From Agrobacterium sp. RAC06 (GTDB taxonomy: Bacteria; Pseudomonadota; Alphaproteobacteria; Rhizobiales; Rhizobiaceae), in the NCBI RefSeq assembly GCF_001713475.1, contig NZ_CP016499.1, forward strand, positions 1,488,001 through 1,552,000: a DNA stretch of 64,000 nucleotides, in the 5' to 3' direction. The notes below the pieces were generated by a model. The model was given only the letters and a program-made list of their open reading frames with translations. It was not told the origin of the DNA and made no database searches. The number at the start of each line of letters is the position of its first letter. The first letter of the stretch is position 1. Both the position numbers and the translations under genes were made by a program. Below are positions 8,834-16,876 of this stretch, piece after piece.

Positions 8834-10078
8834 GTGGACCATACGAGAGCGGGCGACAAGCCCATCATGACAGCCAGTCCGAGGGCGAGCACGGAGGCCG
8901 TTCGCCATCAGAACAACGGGCTTGTGCTCAAGGTGCTCAGGCGCGAAGGGCCGCTTGCCCATACCGATCTGTCGACGGCGACGGGGCTTTCCTCGGCGAC
9001 CGTATCGGCAATTACCTCGCATCTCGAGAAAAATGGCTTGCTGGAACGGCGCGAGGTCGCGAATGCCGGCCAGCGCGGACGTCCGCGGGCACTCTTTGCC
9101 CGTCGCCGTGACGCCGCCCATGTGATTGCGGTGCGCATCTCCTCGCATGCGGTGCAATATTCGCTCGCCGATTATCGCGGCACGATGATCGACCGTTTCG
9201 AGGAGGCGCGCGAACAGGGGGCGGAATCGCCCAAGCACTTCATTGAGGGCTTCCGGGCGGCGCTTGAGCGCCTGATCCAGCGGTCGCGCCTGCCAGCGTC
9301 TTCGATCTCGACCATCTCGATCTCCAGCAAGGGGCTGGTGGACCGCGAGGGGGCGAAGCTTCTGTGGTCGCCGGTGTTCGGCTATCAGGAGCTCGACTTC
9401 GTGACGGCGCTTTCCGACTTCAGCGGCAGCCGGATTCACCTCTTCAACGAGAGCCTGCTCGTCACCCATGCGCTGGCGCTCAGGCTGGAGAAGAACAGGG
9501 GCGCACCGCTCGCCTCGCTTGCCACGCTGTCGCTCGGCCATTCGATCGGGCTCGGGATTGCCTATCGCGACCAGCATGGCGATCTCGAAATCCGGGCGCC
9601 GAATTTCGGCCACATGCTGCATGCGAGCGACGGCAAGCTCTGTCGCTGCGGCGCGATCGGCTGCATCGAGGCCTCTGCCGGCTTTTACGGCATCCTGCGC
9701 ATGGCATTCGAAGTGCCGCCGGACACGATCCCGGCGAAATTCGTGCCGCTTGCCGAGATGGAAAAGATCGCAAGCCGCGCCCGCCAGGGACACCGCGCCT
9801 CCGAATATGCCTTCCGCCAGGCAGGACTTGCGCTTGGCCAGGGATTGTCACGCATGCTGAGCCTCGCCGAGGAGACCATGCCGATCGCGATCACCGGCCC
9901 CGGCACACGTTTCATGGATCTCTTGACACGCGGCCTCGACGAGGGGCTGGCGCAATCGCAACATGTGCGCGTGCGCGGCGCGCCGGAGATCCTTATTATC
10001 ACCGAGGAAGAGACGCTTGTCTTCGAGGGGCATGTGGACCGGGCGCTGACGGAGATTGATCAGGATCTGGGTGGGTAG
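8834..10078 (+). CDS. xylR: ROK family xylose-operon repressor (XylR-like)
   Basis: A 414-residue ROK repressor. An N-terminal winged helix-turn-helix (residues ~25-80; GPLAHTDLSTATGLSSATVSAITSHL) precedes a sugar-kinase-like ROK domain. The ROK zinc motif is present as GKLCRCGAIGCIEA around residues 268-281. GTG at 8834 is chosen as start because GGGAGGAG ends 6 bp before it; the next ATG at 8867 has no Shine-Dalgarno. It is divergent from xylF with the 21-bp palindrome between them, so it most likely represses the transporter and itself until the sugar binds. Confidence 0.88.
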   Translation: MDHTRAGDKPIMTASPRASTEAVRHQNNGLVLKVLRREGPLAHTDLSTATGLSSATVSAITSHLEKNGLLERREVANAGQRGRPRALFARRRDAAHVIAVRISSHAVQYSLADYRGTMIDRFEEAREQGAESPKHFIEGFRAALERLIQRSRLPASSISTISISSKGLVDREGAKLLWSPVFGYQELDFVTALSDFSGSRIHLFNESLLVTHALALRLEKNRGAPLASLATLSLGHSIGLGIAYRDQHGDLEIRAPNFGHMLHASDGKLCRCGAIGCIEASAGFYGILRMAFEVPPDTIPAKFVPLAEMEKIASRARQGHRASEYAFRQAGLALGQGLSRMLSLAEETMPIAITGPGTRFMDLLTRGLDEGLAQSQHVRVRGAPEILIITEEETLVFEGHVDRALTEIDQDLGG

Positions 10079-10097
10079 CGGACGCCGCACTCGGCTT

Positions 10098-10131
10098 CCG
10101 GGCCAGAGATGGCCCGGGGAAGTCATTTTTT
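10098..10131 (+). terminator. Probable terminator of the ROK regulator gene
   Basis: CCGGGCC (10098-10104) and GGCCCGG (10111-10117) form a 7-bp stem 20 bp after the stop codon, followed after a short gap by six T residues (10126-10131). The gap weakens it as a classic terminator. The rest of 10132-10277 shows nothing recognisable. Confidence 0.45.
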
Positions 10132-10277
10132 GGATCGACGCCTCTGTAAAGCTCAGGCATAGCAGCAGGCGATTACAATTGAAGTGCTGACTTGCAGTTA
10201 TCGTCGTGTAGCTGCGTCAACCGATCGAGCGCCCGACCGGGCAGCGGGAGATCGGCCGTGCCCAGAGAGAGACCCCG

Positions 10278-10490
10278 ATGATCAAGATCATGGTATTGCT
10301 GCATGCGGCTCAAGGCCGGGACTGGCAGACGCCGCCGAAGGGCACCAGCCTGAAGACCCTGGGCGAGGCCGAGGAACAGGGGCTGATCGAGATCAGGGGC
10401 GAGTTTCAGAAGCGCCAGTTCCGGCTGACGACCCGCGGCTTTTCGACCGTCGAACACGACCGAAAGCGGCTCGCGGCACGCCGCAGCTGA
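10278..10490 (+). CDS. Small hypothetical protein with winged-helix-like wing
   Basis: A 70-residue basic protein not recognised as a named family. Residues ~27-54 (LKTLGEAEEQGLIEIRGEF, then FRLTTRGF) read like the recognition helix and wing of a winged helix-turn-helix protein (compare 'LxxLexxGLI...yrLTxxG' in MarR/PadR relatives), but the N-terminal helices are missing. AGAGAGA lies upstream of the ATG. It could be a small DNA-binding protein or a remnant of one. It stands alone between xylR and the dehalogenase gene. Confidence 0.5.
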   Translation: MIKIMVLLHAAQGRDWQTPPKGTSLKTLGEAEEQGLIEIRGEFQKRQFRLTTRGFSTVEHDRKRLAARRS

Positions 10491-10566
10491 TTGTGGTCAG
10501 AGGTTGGCCCCTGCCCGCTTGAACGGCAGACGCCTGAGCCCTACCCTCCTTCAAGGAGGAACATTC

Positions 10567-11274
10567 ATGACAGACGCGATCGCATCCCATGCTGACGCCA
10601 GGACCGGGTCCGGGCGCCAAGCCTATGTCTTCGATGCCTATGGCACTCTCTTTGACGTGCATGCAGCCGTGCGCCGGCATGCGACGGCGATCGGGCCGGA
10701 TGCCCCGGCACTCTCCGATCTCTGGCGGGTGAAGCAGCTGGAATATACCTGGGTGACCAGTCTGATGGGGCATTATCGGGATTTTCGCGCGCTGACCGAA
10801 GATGCGCTCGACTTTTGCCTCGCGCGGTTTCCCGGTGTCGACAAGGCCTTGCGGGCGGATCTGCTCGACGCCTATCGCAAGCTCGACTGTTTTGCCGAGG
10901 TGCCAGAGGTGCTGGCGGCGTTGCGCAAGACCGGGGCACGGATCGCGATCCTCTCCAACGGCACGCCCACCATGCTGGATGAAGCGGTTGTTGCGGCCCG
11001 GATTGGGCACTTGATCGACGACATCTTCTCGGTCGATCCCTTGAAGATCTACAAGACGGCGCCTGCGGCTTATGCGCTGGTCACCTCGGCCTACAAGATT
11101 GCCGCCCCGGATATCGCGTTCCAGTCCTCGAACCGCTGGGACATTGCCGGTGCCAAGGCCTTCGGCATGACCTGCCACTGGATCAACAGAAGCGGTGCGC
11201 CGAACGAATACGCCGATTTTGCACCCGACAAGGTGTTGTCGTCGCTTTCGGGACTCGTCGAGATTGCCGGATGA
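10567..11274 (+). CDS. Haloacid dehalogenase, type II (HAD superfamily)
   Basis: A 235-residue L-2-haloacid dehalogenase-type HAD hydrolase. Motif I with the nucleophile is YVFDAYGTLFDVH (residues ~19-31), motif II LSNGTP, motif III lysine in DPLKIYKTAP, and motif IV SSNRWDIAGAKAFG. These residues match the type II dehalogenase subfamily, which replaces a halogen on C2 of short acids with hydroxyl; physiological substrates may differ. CAAGGAGGA precedes the ATG. Its stop overlaps the ATG of the tam remnant by 3 bp, suggesting the two were once cotranscribed. Confidence 0.88.
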   Translation: MTDAIASHADARTGSGRQAYVFDAYGTLFDVHAAVRRHATAIGPDAPALSDLWRVKQLEYTWVTSLMGHYRDFRALTEDALDFCLARFPGVDKALRADLLDAYRKLDCFAEVPEVLAALRKTGARIAILSNGTPTMLDEAVVAARIGHLIDDIFSVDPLKIYKTAPAAYALVTSAYKIAAPDIAFQSSNRWDIAGAKAFGMTCHWINRSGAPNEYADFAPDKVLSSLSGLVEIAG

Positions 11275-11416
11275 ACTGGTCAGCGCGCAATATCTGCAGT
11301 TCGAGGACGAACGGACGCGGCCGGCGCGGGATCTGCTTGCGCGTGTGCGCGACGATCCGCCGATGGCGGGCGGACGGGCCGCGCTAGCCTTGCCCCGGCT
11401 CTTTATCGTGGCCTAG
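11272..11416 (+). pseudogene. tam: Internally deleted trans-aconitate 2-methyltransferase (tam) remnant
   Basis: The ATG overlapping the dehalogenase stop begins MNWSA; then the frame shifts by one missing base near 11285-11287 and continues QYLQFEDERTRPARDLLARV, which matches the start of Tam (a SAM-dependent methyltransferase whose N-terminus reads like W(S/N)xxxYxxFxxERxRPAxxLLAxV). About 25 codons in, the sequence jumps directly to PMAGGRAALALPRLFIVA and a stop, resembling the Tam C-terminus (E. coli: ILLAFPRLFIVA). All SAM-binding motifs are gone, about 200 codons. So this is a relic left by an internal deletion plus a 1-bp frameshift. Confidence 0.75.
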
Positions 11417-11505
11417 ACAAACCGAGCGTATCTGGCGTGATGGCATCGTGACCGCTATAGAGACCGCCACGATCCGGCGCTGACGCGCCACAGACTTCAC
11501 GAAAG

Positions 11506-11766
11506 ATGAAAACGCTGATGACGAAGACCTGGAGCAAGCCCGTGATCCTGCACGGGATCGGCGAAGAGGGCGAGGATGTTGTGGTCGACAGTTCACTCGG
11601 CGCCTCATGGGCGCTGATCGAGGACTGGCCGGAAGAGGAGAGCGAGGCGCTGGATAAGGCGCTTCTGGTGCTCGGCGCCGTCGCCCAGGGCAAAGCCGGG
11701 GAAGAGGATGGTCGCAGAGCCCTGATTTCGGCGGCGACGGCAGCAGGCGTGAAGTTTACCGCCTGA
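11506..11766 (+). CDS. DUF982 domain protein
   Basis: An 86-residue protein of the DUF982 type, a family largely restricted to Rhizobiales: a short strand region (WSKPVILHGIGEEGEDVVVDSS), an ASWALIEDWP core and a helical C-terminus (GRRALISAATAAGVKF). Function unknown. It lies between the tam relic and the Gly/Asn-rich gene, with its own upstream region of about 90 bp. Confidence 0.75.
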   Translation: MKTLMTKTWSKPVILHGIGEEGEDVVVDSSLGASWALIEDWPEEESEALDKALLVLGAVAQGKAGEEDGRRALISAATAAGVKFTA

Positions 11767-11780
11767 GCGGCACCTTTGAC

Positions 11781-12740
11781 TTAAGGCGTGACGCTTGCGG
11801 TATCGGTGGTATCGGTCGGCAGGACGACATCATCGGCAGACGTTGGCGCCAGCGGATCCGGCGCACTGACGATCTCGTCAGCCGGATCGGGGGCCGGGTC
11901 CGTCACAGGATCGACAACGGGATCCAGCACGGGAACAACGACCGGCTCGACCGGCATTGCCGCAGCAAGTTCTTCCCGGATCTCATCGATCTTGCCGACG
12001 GCTGGACCGACACCGAGAAGCTCCTTGGCCCAATCGAGCGTTGCGTCGTCGACGATGGCACCTGGCTTTGCTGCGGCCTGAAGGGCCGCCCTCAGCGCCT
12101 CGTCGTCAAGCGCCGCATCTGTCGGCACCGTGTCGATACCGCTGGCCAGTTCATAGGTGGCATAGGCGGTGACATAATTCCTGATCGCGCTCATGCGGGG
12201 ATCGGAGTTGTTGAGATAGGCGCGATAGTTGCGAGTGAGCGAGTTCAATCCGGCGAGTTCTGCCCTGAGCGGTCCGACGGCAGGCTTCATCTTAGGCACC
12301 GAGGCGAGCGTGGTGATCGGCTCAAGCGGTTGGCGAGTGGCAGACTTTGTTTCGGTGCGCCCCTGGCGACGCTCCACGCTCTGGGCCTTGCTCGATTTCT
12401 GGCCCTTGCCTGTCAGTGTCGCGAATGCATCGGTGAAGAAATTACCCGACTTGCCCCTCTCGCCGGCCTTGCCGGAAGATTTTCCACGCTCTGCGGACTT
12501 TGCTTCGCGGGTCTCGGCGCTGCGACCATTGCCACCTCCATTGCCGCCACCGCCACCGCCGCCGCCGCCGCCGTTACCGCCACCATTTCCTCCGCCGTTG
12601 CCGCCACCATTGCCACCACCGTTATCCTTGGCGAGGGCAGTCTTTTCGGAGAGGCTGTAATGATCGGGAGAAAGCCCGAAGGGTGCGGTCGCCAGAGCGA
12701 TGGCAAATGTGGCGACAACTGCCGAGTTCGAGATCCGCAT
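11781..12740 (-). CDS. Secreted Gly/Asn-repeat protein of unknown function
   Basis: A 319-residue protein with an N-terminal signal-like segment (hydrophobic residues 7-22), then a run of GGGN units at residues 40-72, a basic Ser/Lys/Arg-rich stretch (about 73-145), a more ordered helical part (about 155-250: RNYRAYLNNSDPRMSAIRNY, YATYELASGID), and a Pro/Asp/Val-rich tail. No catalytic motif is seen. The layout suggests an exported or cell-surface structural protein with flexible linkers. The repeat DNA is a run of short near-identical units and may vary in length between strains. It is convergent with the DUF982 gene, only 14 bp apart. Confidence 0.7.
   Translation of the reverse strand: MRISNSAVVATFAIALATAPFGLSPDHYSLSEKTALAKDNGGGNGGGNGGGNGGGNGGGGGGGGGGNGGGNGRSAETREAKSAERGKSSGKAGERGKSGNFFTDAFATLTGKGQKSSKAQSVERRQGRTETKSATRQPLEPITTLASVPKMKPAVGPLRAELAGLNSLTRNYRAYLNNSDPRMSAIRNYVTAYATYELASGIDTVPTDAALDDEALRAALQAAAKPGAIVDDATLDWAKELLGVGPAVGKIDEIREELAAAMPVEPVVVPVLDPVVDPVTDPAPDPADEIVSAPDPLAPTSADDVVLPTDTTDTASVTP
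12525..12623 (-). repeat. In-frame GGN/GGNGGC-type tandem coding repeat
   Basis: Tandem short units coding for Gly-Gly-Gly-Asn and poly-Gly at residues 40-72 of the secreted protein. The units are multiples of 3 bp, so slippage would keep the frame. Confidence 0.7.
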
Positions 12741-12881
12741 AAGTTTCCTCCGCGCTGATCGGTTGGGCGCAGTGACGAGATTCCGACGTCAGAATTTCAC
12801 GCGGATTTGACAATCTCGTCAACACATCCATTAGAATTTTAGCAGGCTCGACTTTTAATGACCCGGTTGATGGCAGATGGC

Positions 12882-13325
12882 TCAGGTGGAGACCTGCAAT
12901 GTCAGGAACGCCAGAACCGCATAGCGCCCGGCCTTGGCGATCGTGACGAGGATCAGGAAGGTGAGAAAGGGTGTGCGCAAGAGGCCGGCGACGACCGTCA
13001 AGGGATCGCCGATAATCGGCACCCAGGACAAGAGCAGCGACCAGATGCCGAAGCGCCGGTACCAGGCTTCGGCGCGAGCGAGCTTTTGTTCTGAGACGGG
13101 AAACCAGGGCCGGTCGCGGAAATGCTCGATAAAGCGGCCGAGCAGCCAGTTGACGACCGAGCCCAGCACATTGCCTGTCGTCGCGACGAGAAGCAGCAGG
13201 ACAACCGGCTGATCTTCGGCGAGGATCAGGCCGACCAGCACGGCCTCGGACTGCGCCGGGACGATGGTCGCGGCGAGGAAGGCTGCCAAGAAAAGGGCTG
13301 TATAGGCGGCGAATGCTGTGATCAC
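12882..13325 (-). CDS. YqaA-family (DedA-like) membrane protein
   Basis: A 147-residue inner-membrane protein with about four helices. The VPAQSEAVLVGLI segment, GNVLGSVVNWLLGRFI and a late WVPIIGDPLTVVAGLLRTPFLTFLI match the YqaA branch of the SNARE-associated/VTT (DedA-like) family, which includes lipid-linked transport or flipping proteins. The exact role is unknown. It lies upstream of the Gly/Asn-repeat gene on the same strand, 141 bp apart, so it may be transcribed separately. Confidence 0.85.
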   Translation of the reverse strand: MITAFAAYTALFLAAFLAATIVPAQSEAVLVGLILAEDQPVVLLLLVATTGNVLGSVVNWLLGRFIEHFRDRPWFPVSEQKLARAEAWYRRFGIWSLLLSWVPIIGDPLTVVAGLLRTPFLTFLILVTIAKAGRYAVLAFLTLQVST

Positions 13326-13542
13326 CGGCCCGGTCTAGCGCGGCGAGTTCCCGCTGGCAATGTGGTGGGTTCGCGCGACGGCACCTGCGTCGGTTCAGAC
13401 GCTTCCGGTCTTTGCAAACGAAGGCTTCGAAAAGGGCTTCGAAACTGACCAAAAGAATGGCCGCCACGCATCCGGGGGCGATGCATGGCGGCCGGATGGC
13501 CGGGGGCTGGCCATCGAGACTCTTTCTGTCAGACGCTTTTCG

Positions 13543-13845
13543 TCAGACGACGCGGCGGGCGGCGTGCTCGATATCAGTGCCTGCGGCCTCGTCGGCATCG
13601 ATCACGCGGCTTCCTTCAACGCGTGCGCCCGGCTCCAGACCCTTCGGCCCCTGGTCACGGACCTGATGCGGGGCGGGCGTGGTGATGGCGCCGTGTTTCG
13701 GATCGTTGACGTCCTGGCCGCGGACCCCATCGGCATCAGCCTTGCGTTCATCCGGATTGCTGCGCGTTTCGCGTTCGCGGGTCGCATCGGCAATCAGGCG
13801 GTCGAGCTCGTCTTTGCTCATGGCGCTCAGATCGAAATCCTGCAT
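13543..13845 (-). CDS. Small hydrophilic hypothetical protein
   Basis: A 100-residue, highly charged, probably disordered protein (SKDELDRLIADATRERETRS near the start). No family recognised. AGGGAGA lies 6 bp before the ATG at 13845. Its upstream region contains GGCAC-N16-CGTT on its own strand (13889-13913), one mismatch from the sigma-EcfG consensus GGAAC-N16/17-CGTT. That, plus its neighbours, suggests a general-stress-response gene; this is inference. Confidence 0.6.
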   Translation of the reverse strand: MQDFDLSAMSKDELDRLIADATRERETRSNPDERKADADGVRGQDVNDPKHGAITTPAPHQVRDQGPKGLEPGARVEGSRVIDADEAAGTDIEHAARRVV

Positions 13846-13888
13846 CTTGGTCTCCCTGCTTTTCGTGATGAAAGGTGTTCGTCTCATC

Positions 13889-13913
13889 AACGCGCGACGC
13901 GGCGAAAGGTGCC
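13889..13913 (-). promoter_or_regulatory. Weak sigma-EcfG-like promoter for 13543-13845
   Basis: On the minus strand GGCAC (13913-13909), 16 bp, CGTT (13892-13889). One mismatch to GGAAC-N16-CGTT. It sits 44 bp before the start codon. Supported mainly by its better neighbours. Confidence 0.35.
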
Positions 13914-13931
13914 GTCACTGCTGTCGATTGT

Positions 13932-13957
13932 GGAAACCGATCGGCCGGGGCTACGTT
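13932..13957 (+). promoter_or_regulatory. Sigma-EcfG-like promoter for the DUF1622 gene
   Basis: GGAAA (13932-13936), 17 bp, CGTT (13954-13957), one mismatch to the alphaproteobacterial general-stress consensus. It lies 28 bp before the ATG of the DUF1622 gene, a sensible promoter distance. Confidence 0.45.
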
Positions 13958-13985
13958 GCATCCTTATCAAAGGGGAGCCGGATCC

Positions 13986-14372
13986 ATGGATTTCGTCAGC
14001 ATCATGCACATCATCACCCGGGCGATCGAGGCCGTCGGCGTCGCGGTTATCGTCATCGGCATTGCGGTCTCGGGATTTGCCTATCTGAAGAGCCCGCGCG
14101 GCCTGGACGCCTACGGGGATCTGAGGGCCGGCATGGGACGGGCGATACTGCTCGGGCTCGAGCTGATGGTGGCCGGCGACATCATCAATACGGTGGCGAT
14201 CGAGCCGACGCTCGATTCGGTGCTGGTGCTCGGCGTGATCGTCATCATCAGAACCTTTCTCAGTCTGTCGCTGGAGGTGGAGATTTCCGGTCGCTGGCCC
14301 TGGCAGGGCAAAGGCGGCGAACAAAGCCTGCATCGCGGCAAGACGGACGGCGGAGAGGATGAAAAGGCGTGA
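13986..14372 (+). CDS. DUF1622 membrane protein
   Basis: A 128-residue protein with about three membrane helices (residues ~15-35, 52-72, 78-98) and a charged tail. GRAILLGLELMVAGDIINTV followed by LGVIVIIRTFLSLSLEVEI is the conserved core of the DUF1622 family of small membrane proteins of unknown function. AGGGGAGCC precedes the ATG. It ends exactly where the convergent DUF421 gene ends, with no base between. A sigma-EcfG-like promoter is upstream. Confidence 0.85.
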   Translation: MDFVSIMHIITRAIEAVGVAVIVIGIAVSGFAYLKSPRGLDAYGDLRAGMGRAILLGLELMVAGDIINTVAIEPTLDSVLVLGVIVIIRTFLSLSLEVEISGRWPWQGKGGEQSLHRGKTDGGEDEKA

Positions 14373-14858
14373 TCATCCCGGCTTGCCGATGATGCTGAGC
14401 GTACCGTCACTCTCCAGCACCACGGCCGCTACCTCATCGAGACTGTCGCGGCCATTGGAGCGCGCCGCGCTCATGATCTCGTCTTCGGTGATGCGCTGTC
14501 GCATCATGGCGTCGTGGCAGTAACTGCCGTTGCGTACGAGAAGTGTCGGCTCCGAGCGGATGGCCTTCGCCACGCTTTTCGATCGAACCGAGGCGAACGT
14601 GACGATGTATTGCAGGAAGATCAGCAATCCGAGCGCCGTTGCCCCTTCGGCGAGCGCAATCGATTCCTGCAGGAGAACGGCAGAGAGCGTCGAGCCGAGC
14701 GCCACCGTCACCACCAGATCGAAGGCATTGAGCTTCGCGAGCGTTCGTTTGCCAGAGATGCGCAGGAAGAGCACCAGGGTGATATAGGCGAGCGTTCCAA
14801 CAAATATGGTGCGCGCCATGCCTGTCCAGCCCTGAAACAGCATCTCCTGCCAGTCCAT
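14373..14858 (-). CDS. DUF421 (YetF-type) membrane protein
   Basis: A 161-residue protein with three N-terminal membrane helices followed by a small alpha/beta cytoplasmic domain. LFLRISGKRTLAKLNAFDLVVTVALGS is split across helices as in DUF421/YetF proteins, and the later LVRNGSYCHDAMMRQRITEDEIMSAAR region is the family's conserved soluble part. Function is not established. It follows the 73-residue gene by 22 bp on the same strand and is probably driven by the sigma-EcfG promoter at 15146-15170. Confidence 0.88.
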   Translation of the reverse strand: MDWQEMLFQGWTGMARTIFVGTLAYITLVLFLRISGKRTLAKLNAFDLVVTVALGSTLSAVLLQESIALAEGATALGLLIFLQYIVTFASVRSKSVAKAIRSEPTLLVRNGSYCHDAMMRQRITEDEIMSAARSNGRDSLDEVAAVVLESDGTLSIIGKPG

Positions 14859-14880
14859 GCCTTCGCTCCTTCCCGGTCAT

Positions 14881-15102
14881 TCAGCGCTGCGGATTGTCGG
14901 CGTTGGCAAGCGGCGATGGGCGACCGTCAGGTCCGTCCTGTCCCTCGCGCTGGTCGCTGTCTTCCATATCCTGATCCACCAGGTAGGTGTCGGAGCCGAG
15001 CCGGTTCGCCTCGCGCAGGGCATCGTTGCGGGGTGTGGTGCCAGTGGTCTCGGGCAGCTTGCGAACGCCTTCCTCGCGATGGTTTTCATGGTCAGACGTC
15101 AT
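14881..15102 (-). CDS. Small stress-type hydrophilic protein
   Basis: A 73-residue, very hydrophilic protein (start MTSDHENHREEG), probably disordered, unrecognised. AAGGAGA sits 6 bp before the ATG at 15102, which supports this start over a longer reading. It is first in a likely two-gene operon with the DUF421 gene. The upstream GGAAC-N16-CGTT is a perfect match to the sigma-EcfG promoter, so expression under general stress is expected. Confidence 0.65.
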   Translation of the reverse strand: MTSDHENHREEGVRKLPETTGTTPRNDALREANRLGSDTYLVDQDMEDSDQREGQDGPDGRPSPLANADNPQR

Positions 15103-15145
15103 CGTCTTTCTCCTTGAATGTCCTTGGGTTTTTATCTCCTTGTCG

Positions 15146-15170
15146 AACGGCGGTTGACGCAATTCGTTCC
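15146..15170 (-). promoter_or_regulatory. Consensus sigma-EcfG (general stress) promoter
   Basis: On the minus strand: GGAAC (15170-15166), 16 bp, CGTT (15149-15146), an exact match to the alphaproteobacterial general-stress sigma factor consensus. Transcription would start near 15139, giving a leader of about 37 nt before the 73-residue gene. Confidence 0.75.
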
Positions 15171-15310
15171 GACCCACGGCGGCGAAACTGTCGCGGCAGA
15201 CCGGTCATCGTGTTGCAATGGTGGTTCCAAACTGCTCTATAAGGACAGCCTTGAACAATTTTCGACGCAATTTCGAAAGGGCGCACGGCTTGGCAGTCTG
15301 GGGTCCCGAC

Positions 15311-16834
15311 ATGGTGTTACGCTGGTTCCGGACCATTCAAATCGGGAGTGTCCTGATCCCGGTCGTTGGCGGGCTGATCTGGGGCGGGATCGCCTGGCAG
15401 GAGCAGAAGGCGATCGCCACCGATCATGCGGTCGATACCGTCACGCTTGTCCGTCAATACTCGCAGCGGCTGATCGAGACCGAGATCATCAAGCATGGCG
15501 CGGCCCGCAGCCGGGTGAACGGCGAGCCTGCGGACTTCCTGCTTTCAGAAGCCTTTCACAGTTTTCTCGCCGGCCTTGACGGTCGCCAGCCGGATAATTT
15601 CGGACTGGCTGTTATCAGCGACGAAGGGCGGATGATTGCTTCGAGCCGTGCCTTCCCCGTCGATACGCCGATGGGCGCGCGCGACTATGTCGATGCGATC
15701 CGGGAAGGCAGCCGGCTCTATATTGACCGGATCAAGCTGGAACCGGGCGGCGAGGACGCGATCATCGTGGCGACACCCTTCGTCACCAATGATTTCCGCG
15801 GCATGATCGTCTCCTCGATCGCCACCGACACCAGCCGCACCTTCCTGCGCGATGTCGCAGCGCAGGATAATGAGGCGGCGTCGCTTACCCGCGACGATGG
15901 CAAGCTCCTGGTCCGCCAGGTCCCGTCCGAGCCTATCTTCCTTACCCCGGACACACAGGCGCGGCAGAACATGGCGCTCGGCAATGAAGGGGTTTACGAG
16001 GCGCTGGCGATCTCCGACGGTATCAGGCGCATCTACGCCTTCAGCCGGCTCGGCGGCATACCCCTCGTCGCCAATTTCGGTGTGCCGATCGACGGCATCC
16101 GTGCAGCCACGATCCGCAGCGCCCTGCCCGTCTGGCTGCTGATGCTTGCCATCAGCGCCTTCACGCTGGTTGCGACGTCGCTTGCGAGACGCAGCATGCT
16201 GGCACAGCGCGAAAGCGACCGGCAGGCGCTGAAGCGGGCAGAAGCTGAGAACCTCGCGCATCAACGGGCCGAACTCATGCGCGAGATGAATCACCGGGTG
16301 AAAAACAATCTCGCGCTGGTGACGAGCCTCATCAACATGCAGGCCCGACGCGGCAGCTTCGACGTGCAGGCGCTGCAGATGCGGGTCAGAGCGCTCGCCG
16401 AGGTGCATGACCTGCTCTACCGCTCCAGCCACGGCGAGAAAATCGATCTCGGCGAGCTCCTGACCCGCGCCTGCGATCCGGCGACGCTGGTGCCGGAAGA
16501 CCGGGCCATCACGCTCCAAGCCGTTCTGCCGAGCGGCATTCTCCTGCCTGCCGACCGGGCCTCGCCGCTGGCGCTTGCTGCGCTGGAACTGGTGACCAAT
16601 GCGGTGAAACATGCCTTTGCCGACCGAGAGACCGGCACGATCCGCCTGACGCTGACAGCAGAAAACGACGGCCAGGCCAGCCTCACCATCGCCGATGACG
16701 GCATCGGCATGGAGGAGGAGACCGCGCGGCGCTCCGGCACCCGCCTCGTCGATGCCTTCGTCAAGCAGGTGGGCGGCGAGATCACCCGCGAGATGGACGG
16801 CGGCACGCGCTATGTGATCCGGTTCGGCCTGTGA
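15311..16834 (+). CDS. Membrane sensor histidine kinase, HisKA_2/HWE type
   Basis: A 507-residue kinase. TM1 is near residues 9-28, a periplasmic Cache-like sensor spans about 30-265, TM2 lies near 268-290, then a HisKA_2-type dimerisation domain with phosphoacceptor LMREMNHRVKNNLALV and an ATPase domain (N box LVTNAVKHAF, G box IADDGIGM). Kinases of this class often feed the alphaproteobacterial general stress pathway or lone receivers; no receiver gene is adjacent. The start is uncertain: ATG 15311 has no clear Shine-Dalgarno, while TTG 15251 has AAGGA upstream and would add 20 residues. A stress-type sigma-EcfG promoter for the divergent operon lies in the shared region. Confidence 0.85.
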   Translation: MVLRWFRTIQIGSVLIPVVGGLIWGGIAWQEQKAIATDHAVDTVTLVRQYSQRLIETEIIKHGAARSRVNGEPADFLLSEAFHSFLAGLDGRQPDNFGLAVISDEGRMIASSRAFPVDTPMGARDYVDAIREGSRLYIDRIKLEPGGEDAIIVATPFVTNDFRGMIVSSIATDTSRTFLRDVAAQDNEAASLTRDDGKLLVRQVPSEPIFLTPDTQARQNMALGNEGVYEALAISDGIRRIYAFSRLGGIPLVANFGVPIDGIRAATIRSALPVWLLMLAISAFTLVATSLARRSMLAQRESDRQALKRAEAENLAHQRAELMREMNHRVKNNLALVTSLINMQARRGSFDVQALQMRVRALAEVHDLLYRSSHGEKIDLGELLTRACDPATLVPEDRAITLQAVLPSGILLPADRASPLALAALELVTNAVKHAFADRETGTIRLTLTAENDGQASLTIADDGIGMEEETARRSGTRLVDAFVKQVGGEITREMDGGTRYVIRFGL

Positions 16835-16876
16835 GGGAAGCCACGTCGGGGGTTCCGCGACTTCCCTCGCCTCCCC

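Noticed and set aside
12525..12623. Possible CRISPR-like array
   Set aside because: The units are continuous short coding triplet repeats without spacers.
12229..12660. Proline-rich reading frame on the plus strand
   Set aside because: It is the antisense of the GGN repeat region of the secreted Gly/Asn-rich protein; the poly-Pro is an artefact of the complementary repeat.
16835..16870. GGGAAG...CTTCCC hairpin after the sensor kinase gene as a terminator
   Set aside because: Only six paired bases across a long imperfect interior, and no T-run.
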